Shown piece after piece: positions 14,241 to 22,760 of a stretch of DNA of 32,033 nucleotides; positions within the stretch are counted from its first letter, which is position 1; each line of letters begins with the position of its first letter. Origin of the DNA: Companilactobacillus furfuricola (GTDB taxonomy: Bacteria > Bacillota > Bacilli > Lactobacillales > Lactobacillaceae); the NCBI RefSeq assembly GCF_003946325.1, contig NZ_RHNT01000025.1:1-32033 (forward strand). The letters are read 5' to 3'. Under the pieces are notes generated by a model that saw only the letters and a program-made list of their open reading frames with translations, did no database searches and was not told the origin of the DNA. The position numbers and the translations under genes were made by a program.

Positions 14241-15101
14241 TTATACAAGAAACTCTGACAATGCACCCAACAACTGTGCTTGATCAGCCAGTTCAGCAGT
14301 CTTAAGTTCAGACTTAAGCAACCCTGCTGGCACCAATTGTCGCAACTGATCCATCAACAAATCAGTCAAAAAATCACCTTGCTGCGACACAGCACCACCG
14401 ATCACAATAACTTCTGGATCAAACAAAAGCACAATCTCAGCCAATCCCCTAGCCACTTCATAAGCCCAACGATCCAAAATTTTCTTATAAAATTCATCGC
14501 CACTTTTAGCCAGTGCAAAAGCCTCAATAACACCAACATGATACTGTTTAAGATCCGCTTCAAGCGCCAAAGTAGAAGCTCTTTGCTCATAGTAAGTGTC
14601 GCTTTCTTTTTCATAAAGAATATAGCCGATCGAATTAGCAAAATTGTGTTCGCCGCTGATCAAATGACCGTTTTGCAAATTGGCACCGCCAATACCAGTT
14701 CCAAGAGCAATACAGTATGCATTGTCCATTTCCTTAGCAGTACCATCAACTGCTTCACCCAATAAAGCCGCGTCAACATCATTCACCACAAAAACTGGCA
14801 ATGTTGTGGCCTCTTCTAATTCTTGCTTGATCTTAGTCCCTTGATAGTCTGGAATAGTTGGTCCAGCGTACAAAATAGCACCATCATCTCCAACGATCCC
14901 AGCGGTACTTACACCGATCCCACTCAACAAATTCTTCTGTTGAAATTGATGTGAGATTTCGATCAATTGTTTTAAAATATGACCATCTTTGTTATGTTCT
15001 GTGTTCACTTTTCCTGGTTCAGTAATATTTAACTCACTGTCAACTAATGCATATTTAATTGTAGTACCACCAACGTCGAATGCTAGATATTTTTTCGTCA
15101 T
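14241..15101 (-). CDS. nanK: ROK-family sugar kinase, probable N-acetylmannosamine kinase
   Basis: 286 aa from ATG 15101. The ROK/ASKHA fold is intact: phosphate loop FDVGGTTIKYALVD (8-21), GVSTAGIV (63-70), catalytic region VVNDVDAALLGEA (about 105-117), ALGTGIGGANLQNG (about 131-144), and VIVIGGAVSQQGD near the C-terminus. The zinc-binding Cys cluster of typical ROK proteins (CxCGxxGC) is absent (SIGYILYEKESDTYYEQRAS instead), as in some NanK enzymes. Its place beside an RpiR regulator and nanEA supports phosphorylation of N-acetylmannosamine in sialic acid use. Glucokinase or fructokinase activity cannot be excluded. A family L repeat abuts the stop codon and no ordinary terminator is visible. 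Confidence 0.75.
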   Translation of the reverse strand: MTKKYLAFDVGGTTIKYALVDSELNITEPGKVNTEHNKDGHILKQLIEISHQFQQKNLLSGIGVSTAGIVGDDGAILYAGPTIPDYQGTKIKQELEEATTLPVFVVNDVDAALLGEAVDGTAKEMDNAYCIALGTGIGGANLQNGHLISGEHNFANSIGYILYEKESDTYYEQRASTLALEADLKQYHVGVIEAFALAKSGDEFYKKILDRWAYEVARGLAEIVLLFDPEVIVIGGAVSQQGDFLTDLLMDQLRQLVPAGLLKSELKTAELADQAQLLGALSEFLV

Positions 15102-15187
15102 TTTAATTGCCTCATTTCAGTAATCATTATTGTAATTGTGCATTATAATACTTATTATTGTATTAAACATGTTAAGGAGTGCATTTT

Positions 15188-16009
15188 ATGAAGATCCTTA
15201 AAAAAATCGAAGAAGACCTACCTTCTCTTTCTCGGCAAGAAAGAAAAGTAGCTTTAGAAATCATTCAAAATCCCCAAAAAGTTCAAACGATGAATATTAC
15301 AACTTTAGCGAAGAAAGTTGCTGTTAGTAATGCCACGATCACCCGTTTTGTAAAAAAAATGGGCTGTCATGATTTTTACGAATTGAAGCTCAATTTAGCT
15401 AGCAATTGTCCCGTGGAATCTAAAGAGATCAGTAAAGGTTCAATTGCTGATGAAGTTTTTTCCTTTTACAAGAGCGTGCTGGGTGATACTGCCGACCGGA
15501 TCGATCTCGATGAACTAAAAGAAATCGTTCAAGTCATCTCCAATTGTCGTCGGATCTATGTCTTTGGTATTGGAAGTTCGGGTTACACGGCTCAAGAAAT
15601 GGCTCAACGCCTGATCCGGATGGGTATCGCTGCCTATCCAATGACTGAAAGCCACATTATGTATATCACCAGTGGGATCATCAATAAAGACGATGTTATC
15701 TTGGCATTATCCACGTCGGGAAGTACAACTGATCTTAACAAAGCCGCTGATCTGGCTCAACAAAGTGGGGCCAAAGTTATTGGTATCACTGGGGTTGAAA
15801 AAAGTCACTTATATGAATTAGCCGATTATCCGGTACTCGTCAAGAACAGTGAATTTATTGATAACACTCATTTTATTAATTCGCAATTTGCTATTACTTA
15901 CGTTCTCGACATCATTACAACTTTACTGCTAGATAACAGTACTTATCAAGAACGTCTCAGTCACACTGTTGAGATCGTGATGGATAATAAATTTCGTAAT
16001 AACAATTAA
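15188..16009 (+). CDS. MurR/RpiR-family transcription regulator, probable regulator of the nan locus
   Basis: 273 aa from ATG 15188 with AAGGAG 8 bases upstream; the upstream in-frame TTG at 15179 overlaps it. N-terminal RpiR HTH (residues about 1-75: TLAKKVAVSNATITRFVKKMGC). C-terminal SIS sugar-phosphate-binding domain (about 115-240: IYVFGIGSSGYTAQEMAQRL, LALSTSGSTTDLNKAADLA). RpiR proteins next to nan genes sense N-acetylmannosamine 6-phosphate or related phosphates and repress catabolism. It is divergent from nanK and convergent with nanE. The AT-rich 86-bp gap to nanK carries ATTATTGT words that also occur upstream of nanA. Confidence 0.85.
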   Translation: MKILKKIEEDLPSLSRQERKVALEIIQNPQKVQTMNITTLAKKVAVSNATITRFVKKMGCHDFYELKLNLASNCPVESKEISKGSIADEVFSFYKSVLGDTADRIDLDELKEIVQVISNCRRIYVFGIGSSGYTAQEMAQRLIRMGIAAYPMTESHIMYITSGIINKDDVILALSTSGSTTDLNKAADLAQQSGAKVIGITGVEKSHLYELADYPVLVKNSEFIDNTHFINSQFAITYVLDIITTLLLDNSTYQERLSHTVEIVMDNKFRNNN

Positions 16010-16052
16010 AAAGCCCAAAGGAAGTCAATTTGACATCCCTTGAGCTTTTTTT
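16009..16052. terminator. Bidirectional terminator between the rpiR gene and nanE
   Basis: Imperfect hairpin AAAAGCCCAAAGG...CCCTTGAGCTTTTTT with inner TCA/TGA pairing, an A-run on the left and a T-run on the right. It overlaps the nanE stop codon. Confidence 0.78.
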
Positions 16053-16743
16053 AGGCATTGACCGCGTTGATGAATTTCGATGCAATTTCTAATGGTCTAG
16101 TGATAGCACCACCGACTACAACTGCGTGACATCCTAATTCAATGCAGCGGCGAGCCTTTTTAGGAGTGTCCACTTTGCCCTCAGCAATGACAGGTTTCTT
16201 CGAAACTTTAAGTACTTCTTTCAAGTATTCAAAATCATTATCAGCTACGTTCATGCCAGTCGTTTCAGGGGTGTAACCATGCATTGTCGTTCCGATAATA
16301 TCAAAACCTAGTTCATTAGCTTCACGCACATTGTCTAAGGTCGCCGTGTCAGCCATCAACAATGTATCAGGAAACTCCTGGCGCATTTGTTTCACGATGT
16401 CAGCTAATTTTTCACCGTTTGGTCGCTTTTGACCAGTAACATCACAGGCAACTACTTCCGCACCAGTGCTAGCAACTGCTCGCATCTCTTTGATCGTAGG
16501 TGTGATATAAACTGGAGAATCTGGATAGTCAACTTTGTCTAATCCAATTATTGGTAATTTCGTTTCATCTTGGATCGCTTGAATGTCCACGACGGAATTG
16601 CATCTAATTGCAACTGAGCCTGCTTGCTTAGCGGCTCTAGCCATCCGTGACATAATGAATGAACTATGAAGTGGTTCACCATCTAATGCCTGACAAGAAA
16701 CGATCAAGTGTCCTTTGGTTACTTCCATAAAGTTATTTTTCAT
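16051..16743 (-). CDS. nanE: N-acylglucosamine-6-phosphate 2-epimerase (NanE)
   Basis: 230 aa from ATG 16743 (MKNNFMEVTKG); a GTG at 16749 is an alternative start. The NanE TIM barrel is recognisable: GHLIVSCQALDGEPL (about 11-25), VAIRCNSV, GLDKVDYPDSPVYITPT, VVACDVTGQKRPNGE, MADTAT, GTTMHGYT and VIAEGKVDTPKKA, ending VVVGGAITRP. It converts N-acetylmannosamine 6-phosphate to N-acetylglucosamine 6-phosphate, the step after nanK. It follows nanA with a 13-bp gap, so nanA-nanE form one transcript ending at the shared terminator. Confidence 0.92.
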   Translation of the reverse strand: MKNNFMEVTKGHLIVSCQALDGEPLHSSFIMSRMARAAKQAGSVAIRCNSVVDIQAIQDETKLPIIGLDKVDYPDSPVYITPTIKEMRAVASTGAEVVACDVTGQKRPNGEKLADIVKQMRQEFPDTLLMADTATLDNVREANELGFDIIGTTMHGYTPETTGMNVADNDFEYLKEVLKVSKKPVIAEGKVDTPKKARRCIELGCHAVVVGGAITRPLEIASKFINAVNA

Positions 16744-16756
16744 ATTCACTCACTTC

Positions 16757-17629
16757 TTAATCTTTAAAATAGTCTTCGTAAATCTTCTTAGCACCGGCAC
16801 GCATTTTATCGTTTGGTTTTGCCATTGGTGCTTTAGTATAGCCAGCGTGAACACCCATTTCTTCAAATACAAGTTTCAATGAAGGATAAATGTCATTGGC
16901 GATCAATGCTGAAATTGCATCGTTGCTGACTTTTTGGATTTGACGAGCTTTGTCGATGTCACCTGCTTCAAAGGCTTCCATTTCAGCACGAGCTCTCTTA
17001 GCATTTAAGTTATAAGTTGAACCGATTGCTCCATCAACATCCAATGCTAATGCAGGTAGTAACATTTCGTCGAATCCAGAGAGGATCAACTTGTCAGGGA
17101 ATGTGTTACGAACTCTTTCTAATAGGAAGAAGTCGGCGTTAGTATACTTGATACCGATGATCTTTGGATTTTCGAATAATTCAGCAAATTGTTCAAGTGA
17201 TAGTCCAACACCTGTAAGTGCAGGAATTGAGTAAATGATCAACTTGTTGTCGACATCTTTAACGATTTCGTTGTAGTAGTCTTTGATTTGTTCAAATGAA
17301 TATTGATAGTAAAATGGTGTAACAGCTGAGATCTTAGGATAACCAAGATCTGTAACGAACTTAGCTAAGGCTTTTGATTCGTTAAGGTCGAGTGAACCAA
17401 CTTGAGCGATCAAATCGATGTCATCTTTAGCTTCATCGATAGCGATCTTAAATACTTCACGTTTTTGTTCTGGTGCTAATAAGAAGTTTTCACCTGTACT
17501 TCCGCCAACGTATAGACCGTCAACTTTGTTAACGTCGATGTTGTAACGGATCATTTCTCTAATACCTGCTTCGTTGATATTTCCATCCTTGTCAAAAGCA
17601 GTCATCAATGCAGAATATAATTTTTTCAT
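16757..17629 (-). CDS. nanA: N-acetylneuraminate lyase (NanA)
   Basis: 290 aa from ATG 17629 with GAGG about 8 bases upstream. Class I aldolase of the DHDPS/NAL family: GGSTGEN (42-48) binds the carboxylate, Tyr134 (IIYSIP) and Schiff-base Lys162 (GIKYTN) are present. The family's substrate-recognition segments GFDEMLLPALALDVDGAIGSTYN follow. It cleaves N-acetylneuraminate to pyruvate and N-acetylmannosamine, the entry step of this locus. First gene of nanAE; its upstream region is shared with the divergent transporter operon. Confidence 0.93.
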   Translation of the reverse strand: MKKLYSALMTAFDKDGNINEAGIREMIRYNIDVNKVDGLYVGGSTGENFLLAPEQKREVFKIAIDEAKDDIDLIAQVGSLDLNESKALAKFVTDLGYPKISAVTPFYYQYSFEQIKDYYNEIVKDVDNKLIIYSIPALTGVGLSLEQFAELFENPKIIGIKYTNADFFLLERVRNTFPDKLILSGFDEMLLPALALDVDGAIGSTYNLNAKRARAEMEAFEAGDIDKARQIQKVSNDAISALIANDIYPSLKLVFEEMGVHAGYTKAPMAKPNDKMRAGAKKIYEDYFKD

Positions 17630-17733
17630 GAGTAAGCCTCGATATTTTATAATTTTATTTTTGTAATAGTTTCCAATCCCCTACCGCTGCCATTAATGTA
17701 CACCACAATAATAAATATTTCAATTCTATTTTT

Positions 17734-17748
17734 CGATAATAATTATCG
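17734..17748. promoter_or_regulatory. 15-bp palindrome in the divergent nan control region, possible regulator site
   Basis: CGATAAT-A-ATTATCG is perfect over 7 bp per arm and lies about 105 bases upstream of nanA. The rest of 17630-18089 is AT-rich with no gene. A repressor site for the neighbouring RpiR protein is a reasonable inference but unproven. Confidence 0.4.
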
Positions 17749-17953
17749 TTATAATGGTTAAATTATTGTGCCGCAATCAATTAAGAAATTATAAATTATT
17801 TTTTCGTAAGTAATTTCTTCCTATTATCGAGCATTTTTCGCTAATTTCTAAAGACAATTTTCGACATATCTGAGCTAATTTTATATGTATATTTAATAGG
17901 AAATATTTTCTTGTTAATGATTTTCGGATAAAGCAAATATAAATATTATTCAC

Positions 17954-17990
17954 AGAAAACGTTTACATCTCTGCAAAATCATGCTATATT
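17954..17990 (+). promoter_or_regulatory. Promoter of the sialic acid transporter operon with overlapping cre-like site
   Basis: TTTACA (17962-17967) and TATATT (17985-17990) with a 17-bp spacer form a good sigma-A promoter. AGAAAACGTTTACA (17954-17967) matches the CcpA cre consensus TGWAANCGNTNWCA except for the first base, and covers the -35 box. That position would allow glucose repression of the operon. Confidence 0.65.
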
Positions 17991-18020
17991 GTTCAACGTA
18001 ATAGTTATCCCAATCATTCT

Positions 18021-18070
18021 AACCGCTACTAAAGATACGCATGGCGTAATTTTTAGTGACGGTTTTTTTT
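18021..18070 (+). terminator. Terminator hairpin inside the leader of the transporter operon
   Basis: Stem AACCGCTACTAAA/TTTAGTGACGGTT (one mismatch) followed by TTTTTTTT. It lies about 25-70 bases after the predicted start site and only 20 bases before the first gene's start codon, so it would act within the 5' leader. This implies attenuation or a short stand-alone leader RNA. Confidence 0.65.
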
Positions 18071-18089
18071 GTTTGGAGAGGTGAGAAAT

Positions 18090-18852
18090 ATGAACGTTTC
18101 AATCAATACAGCTGTTTTCCTCCATAATGTCGAAAATGGCGATAATCAAATTGATTGTTTAAAACGACTCGTTGGCCAACCAATAGATAATATTGAAGTT
18201 CGTGGGGAATTGTTTAACGAACAAACAAAGAATGAAGAATTAAAACAGATCAATCTATTGTGTGCTGACAACGACTGGGGTTATTTTTACTCAATCCCAG
18301 ATGAACTCTTTTTAAATGATCATGTTAATGAAAAAATCAATTCTTATATTGATATGGCTGACAAGTACCACATTGACCACTTGAAGATTAGTTTAGGTAG
18401 CTTAGAAAATATTACCGATCAACAAATGGGCCAGCTCAAACAACTGTTAAGCCAAGCAGCTGTTAAGCCAAGCAGCTGTTAAAGTTACCATTGAAAATCA
18501 GCCGAACGAAAATGGTGTTTTAGCCACTTTCAAAGCTGGCATCAAACGTCTTAAAGACCAACAAATGCCACTTGGTTATACTTTTGACTCCGGGAACTGG
18601 TACTGGATAAATGAAATGCCATCTGAAGCTTTCAAAGCATTAAAAGACGATATTTCGGTCTTCCACTTGAAAGATATCAAAGATAAAACCACAGTTATGC
18701 TCGGTCACGGTGCAACTGATTGGCAGACTTTAGTCAAACAATTAAATAGTGACACTCCTATTTTTCTAGAATATGACATCCCTGATCAAAATTTGATGTC
18801 TGAGATCGATAAGGTGAATCAATTACTTTTCGATAGTGTCAAATCGCTATGA
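18090..18852 (+). pseudogene. Sugar phosphate isomerase/epimerase (TIM barrel), broken by a 16-bp duplication
   Basis: The frame opens at ATG 18090 behind GGAGAGGTG and runs to a stop at 18482. The second half (about 18483-18852) is open one frame over and ends GNWYWINEMPSEAF... VFHLKDIKDK... DWQTLVKQLN, typical of the xylose isomerase-like AP-endonuclease-2 barrel. The cause is visible: the 16-base unit AAGCCAAGCAGCTGTT is present twice (18450-18481). Removing one copy restores one 248-codon or so frame (...LSQAAVKVTIENQPNENG...). The stop overlaps the next gene's start (ATGA, 18849-18852). Function in the locus is unknown; a sugar or sialate anomer/epimer isomerase is a guess. Confidence 0.8.
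18450..18481 (+). repeat. 16-bp perfect tandem duplication
   Basis: Two copies of AAGCCAAGCAGCTGTT in direct succession. 16 is not a multiple of three, so it shifts the frame of the isomerase gene. It is the kind of event that slipped-strand replication makes and can reverse. Confidence 0.95.
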
Positions 18853-20039
18853 GTTATTTAGTTCAACTAGTTTTGATCCTTATTCTCACTAAAATAGGTG
18901 CACATTTATCTAACATGCTCAATTTCCCAAGTGTCATTGGTGAACTACTAGTTGGTGTCGTTGCTGGTCCGGCTGTTTTAAATATCTTGGCTGGCACGAC
19001 CTTTATCCAATACTTTTCCGAAATTGGCGTGATCGTTTTAATGTTTATCGCTGGTTTGGAAGGCGACCTGCATTTATTGATGAAATTTTGGAAACCGGCA
19101 CTTTCTGTAGCGATCCTAGGAGTCATTTTCCCTACGATCACTGCCGCCGGATTATGTGCCTTAGCCTTCGGATTTAAGTGGACCACCGCAGTTTTTATCG
19201 GCCTGATCCTAAGTGCGACTTCCGTTAGCATTTCCGTTCAAGTATTAAAAGAAATGGGGAAGATGAATTCCAAAGAAGGAGCTATTATCTTAGGTGCCGC
19301 CGTTGCTGATGACATCATCTGTGTCATTTTACTTGGTATCTGTGTAGCCTTCTTCGGAAACGCTGGAAGTGATCAACCGCTCTGGTTAATGATCTCGACC
19401 AAGTTATTATTCTTCGTCTTAATGCTCGTTTTAGGTCGCTACTTTGTTCCAAAATTCATGGATTTCTTCAGTAAACTTAACACTAGCGAAAACGAAGCTA
19501 CTGGCGCCGTTATCCTCTGCTTTGGCTTTGCGGCTATTGCCGTAGCCTTAGGCATGAGTGACGTGCTAGGTGCTTACTTTGCTGGAATTGCTCTATCAGA
19601 AACAAAATATCAAAAGAGTTTAGCACAAAAAATCGAACCGATCGGCTATGCCATTTTCATCCCAGTATTTTTCGTCAGCATCGGTTTGAACATTAGTTTC
19701 AAAGGTCTCCAAAATGACATTTTATTCATTACATTATTAATTATCGTGGCAATTTTAGGAAAACAGATCGGTGGTTCCTTAGGCGCCAAAATGTTCGATC
19801 TCAATTGGTCTGAAGCCAACATTGTGGGAGCCGGAATGATCTCCCGTGGGGAAATGGCTTTAGTCGTATCAAACGTTGCTTTGACATCGCAATTGATCGA
19901 CAAGAATCACTACACAGCAATGATCTTAGTCACCGTCGTGACGACCATCATTGCCCCAGTTATCCTGAAATTATTCATTCAAAGATCTAACAAAAAAAAT
20001 TCTATTAGTTCCGATTCATTAAATGAGGTGAAAGTATGA
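18849..20039 (+). CDS. Kef-type cation:proton antiporter (CPA2)
   Basis: 396 aa from ATG 18849, overlapping the previous stop (ATGA). About twelve membrane helices with the Na_H_Exchanger domain: FPSVIGELLVGVVAGP (26-41), FIAGLEGDLHLLMKFWKP (72-89), GAAVADDIICVILLG (about 148-162) with the paired acidic residues, FAGIALSE (about 241), and GMISRGEMALVV (about 330-341). No C-terminal TrkA-N/RCK domain is present, so it is a transport domain only. Inside a nan operon it could adjust Na+/H+ balance for the sodium-coupled symporter encoded next; this is inference. It overlaps the next gene by 4 bases (20036-20039). Confidence 0.85.
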   Translation: MSYLVQLVLILILTKIGAHLSNMLNFPSVIGELLVGVVAGPAVLNILAGTTFIQYFSEIGVIVLMFIAGLEGDLHLLMKFWKPALSVAILGVIFPTITAAGLCALAFGFKWTTAVFIGLILSATSVSISVQVLKEMGKMNSKEGAIILGAAVADDIICVILLGICVAFFGNAGSDQPLWLMISTKLLFFVLMLVLGRYFVPKFMDFFSKLNTSENEATGAVILCFGFAAIAVALGMSDVLGAYFAGIALSETKYQKSLAQKIEPIGYAIFIPVFFVSIGLNISFKGLQNDILFITLLIIVAILGKQIGGSLGAKMFDLNWSEANIVGAGMISRGEMALVVSNVALTSQLIDKNHYTAMILVTVVTTIIAPVILKLFIQRSNKKNSISSDSLNEVKV

Positions 20040-21550
20040 CAAAAATTGGTTTTGGGACGATCAACTGGATCGTCTTAGTCGTATATCTATTATCTATGCT
20101 AGGTGTCGGCGTCTATTTCACGAAAAAAGCCAGTAAAAACACCGATGCTTTTTTCAAAGCTAAAAGTTCTATCCCTGCCTGGGCTGCAGGATTCAGTATT
20201 TACGCTACAACATTGAGTGCCATCACATTCATGTCTACGCCAGAACAATCTTATTTAAAAGACTGGGCTTATGCCTTTGGTAATTTATGTATCATTTTGA
20301 TTGTTCCAATTTTGATCAAATATTACGTTCCTTTCTTCAGAAAGCTTCAAGTTACAACAGCTTACGAGTATTTAGAGGAACGTTTCAGCCCGATCATGCG
20401 TGTTATCGGTAGTTTACTCTTCGTCCTTTACCATATCGGACGTGTTGCCATCGTTATTTACCTACCAATCATCGCGATCACATCAGTTTCTAACATCAAT
20501 CCGATCTTGATTGCCTGCGTCGTTGGTGGTTTATGTATTATTTATACATTCCTTGGTGGTATCGAAGGTGTTATCTGGAGTGATGTTATCCAAGGTATGT
20601 TGCTCCTCGGCGGTGCTTTATTAGTTATCATCGTTGGTGTTGTTTCGATCAAGGGTGGTTTTGGAACAGTTCTCAGTGATGCCGTTTCTGGACACAAGCT
20701 CATCTCAACACAAGATTTCAATGTTGGCGACTTAACTAAGTTCATCCCATTGATCTTTGCCGGTCAATTCTTTAATACTTTGTATCAATACACAGGTTCA
20801 CAAGACGTTGTTCAAAGATACCAAACTACTGCTACACAAAAAGAAACTAACAAATCTCTTTGGACTAACGGTATTTTATCTTTGATCACTATCCCATTGT
20901 TCTTCGGTATGGGTACTGTTTTATTCAGTTTCTACAAAAATATGGGTACTCTACCAGACGGCTTCAATACTAGTGCCATCGTACCTTACTTTGTTATTAC
21001 TGAAATCCCTGCCGGAATTGCCGGTTTGGTTATCGCTGCTATCATTGCCGCAGCACAATCAACCATTGCATCTAGTTTGAATGCTATTTCTTCTTGTGTC
21101 GTTACTGACTTTAAGCAAAGATTTTTCAACGACAAACTTAAGAATATGTCTGACGTTACACTTGCTCGGGTAATCATCATCATTACTGGACTATTTGGTC
21201 TAGGCATGTCGATCTACTTATTGATCGGTAATGCTTCTAAGACTTGGGATCTATTCTTAACGGTTACTGGTTTGTTTGGTGTTCCTATTGCTGGTATCTT
21301 TGCAGCTGGTATTTTCACCAAACATTCAAATACATTTGGTGCGGTTATTGGTTTGATCCTTAGTGTTATTTGTACAGTACTTGTTCAACAAAACAGTGAC
21401 TCATCATTGATCGTTGCAACAGTTGCCTTCATTACATCATTTGTATTTACTTACTTGATCAGTTTCTTAGCTCCAAAGAAATACGTTCACAACATTGTTG
21501 GACTTACAGCTTCAACAGTTAATCAAGACTATGTAAAAGAAACCAAATAA
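20036..21550 (+). CDS. Sodium:solute symporter (SSS family), probable sialic acid transporter
   Basis: 504 aa from ATG 20036. About thirteen helices in the SSS/LeuT fold: WIVLVVYLLSMLGVGVYFTKKA at the N-terminus, then SSIPAWAAGFSIYATTLSAITFMSTPEQSY (unwound TM1/Na+ region), FLGGIEGVIWSDVIQG (about 178-193) and DVVQRYQTTATQKE. The close association with nanA, nanE and nanK fits an SSS-type sialic acid importer such as SiaT. It starts inside the antiporter gene's end, so expression is coupled. Substrate assignment rests on context plus general family similarity. Confidence 0.82.
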   Translation: MTKIGFGTINWIVLVVYLLSMLGVGVYFTKKASKNTDAFFKAKSSIPAWAAGFSIYATTLSAITFMSTPEQSYLKDWAYAFGNLCIILIVPILIKYYVPFFRKLQVTTAYEYLEERFSPIMRVIGSLLFVLYHIGRVAIVIYLPIIAITSVSNINPILIACVVGGLCIIYTFLGGIEGVIWSDVIQGMLLLGGALLVIIVGVVSIKGGFGTVLSDAVSGHKLISTQDFNVGDLTKFIPLIFAGQFFNTLYQYTGSQDVVQRYQTTATQKETNKSLWTNGILSLITIPLFFGMGTVLFSFYKNMGTLPDGFNTSAIVPYFVITEIPAGIAGLVIAAIIAAAQSTIASSLNAISSCVVTDFKQRFFNDKLKNMSDVTLARVIIIITGLFGLGMSIYLLIGNASKTWDLFLTVTGLFGVPIAGIFAAGIFTKHSNTFGAVIGLILSVICTVLVQQNSDSSLIVATVAFITSFVFTYLISFLAPKKYVHNIVGLTASTVNQDYVKETK

Positions 21551-21578
21551 TATTACATTTTAGAAAGAAGAAAGACTA

Positions 21579-22559
21579 ATGAGAGATCCAATGCCACTTA
21601 CAGAAATGAAATCTTACACTGGTAGACAAGATATTCCAGCAGACTTTGATGAATTTTGGGACCAGAATCTCTCCCAACTCTCCTCCTCCTATAAGTATCA
21701 ATTGACACCAATGGATTTTGGCTTACCGACTTTAGATTGCTATGAATTGCGTTTCAAAGGTACTAACGATGCGACAATTTATGCCAAATGCGTGTTTCCA
21801 AAATATCAATCCAGCATCCCGGTTGTTTTCACTTTCCACGGCTACATGGGTCAGTCGCCAGACTGGTCTGACCTTTTCCAATACCCTGCCGTAGGATACG
21901 GAATCGTGGCCATGGATGTCAGAGGACAACAAGGGAAATCGACTGATACGCAGTCAGTCATTGGAAATACCGTTAAAGGTCAGATAATCCGCGGTGCAAT
22001 TGCCGGGAGAGACCAATTATTTTTCAAAGATGTCTACTTAGACGTGTACTCAGTCATTGAAGTAGTCGCAGCTCTTTCATTTGTTGACGAATCTAGACTT
22101 TTTGTTTTTGGTGGATCACAAGGCGGAGCATTATCACTAGTTGCCGCAGCTTTAAATCCCAGAATAAAGCGGGTAGCAGTATTTTATCCATTCTTATCCG
22201 ATTTCAAACGGGTGTTAGAAATCGGCAATCGGGATGAACCCTACGACGAGTTATTCCGATACTTTAAGTTTTCTGATCCATTCCACAAAACAGAAGATAC
22301 TATTCTTCATACTTTGTCTTATATCGATGTCAAGAACATGGCACATCGGATCAAGGCTCCGGTTAAACTATTTACTGGTCTCGAAGACCAGATCTGCTTC
22401 CCTTCTACTCAATTTGCAATGTTTAACCGACTAACTTGTAAAAAAGAAATGGTTTTATTGCCAGAATATGGTCATGAAGACTTACATGTCCATGTAAATG
22501 ATTCAATTTTTAATTGGCTTACTGGTTTTGAGATCGTTGACAAAACACAATTGGACTAA
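21579..22559 (+). CDS. Acetylxylan esterase-family (AXE1, carbohydrate esterase 7-like) deacetylase
   Basis: 326 aa from ATG 21579 with a GAAAGAAG purine stretch upstream. AXE1 alpha/beta hydrolase: N-terminal PADFDEFW, FTFHGYMGQSPDWSD (oxyanion region), MDVRGQQGKS, nucleophile elbow GGSQGGA (Ser near 185), acid in GLEDQICFPST (Asp near 271), and His in EYGHED (near 301). No signal peptide, so it acts in the cytoplasm. As the last gene of the sialic acid operon it may remove O-acetyl groups from imported sialic acids, a need normally met by unrelated esterases; this is inference. Terminator follows at 22577. Confidence 0.88.
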   Translation: MRDPMPLTEMKSYTGRQDIPADFDEFWDQNLSQLSSSYKYQLTPMDFGLPTLDCYELRFKGTNDATIYAKCVFPKYQSSIPVVFTFHGYMGQSPDWSDLFQYPAVGYGIVAMDVRGQQGKSTDTQSVIGNTVKGQIIRGAIAGRDQLFFKDVYLDVYSVIEVVAALSFVDESRLFVFGGSQGGALSLVAAALNPRIKRVAVFYPFLSDFKRVLEIGNRDEPYDELFRYFKFSDPFHKTEDTILHTLSYIDVKNMAHRIKAPVKLFTGLEDQICFPSTQFAMFNRLTCKKEMVLLPEYGHEDLHVHVNDSIFNWLTGFEIVDKTQLD

Positions 22560-22576
22560 GATTCTGATTTTTCATT

Positions 22577-22602
22577 AAGCAGCCTAAGGACTGCTTTTTT
22601 GT
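22577..22602 (+). terminator. Terminator of the sialic acid transporter operon
   Basis: Stem AAGCAG/CTGCTT with an additional CCT/AGG pair, followed by TTTTG. Confidence 0.7.
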
Positions 22603-22619
22603 TTGTTGATTATCAGTAC

Positions 22620-22660
22620 AAAAAAAGGCAAATACCTTTGCTATCAGAGGTATTTGCCTT
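22620..22660 (-). terminator. Terminator on the thioredoxin side
   Basis: Perfect 13-bp stem AAGGCAAATACCT/AGGTATTTGCCTT (22625-22637, 22648-22660), followed on the minus strand by TTTTTTTG. It lies 100 bases downstream of the thioredoxin stop codon. Confidence 0.82.
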
Positions 22661-22760
22661 AACTATTGATATGATTTGATTTCTACAAATAATTTTCTAA
22701 TATGTTATCTATACCCTGTGGGCTATAAACAATTAATTTCCAATCAATACTAGTACTAGC

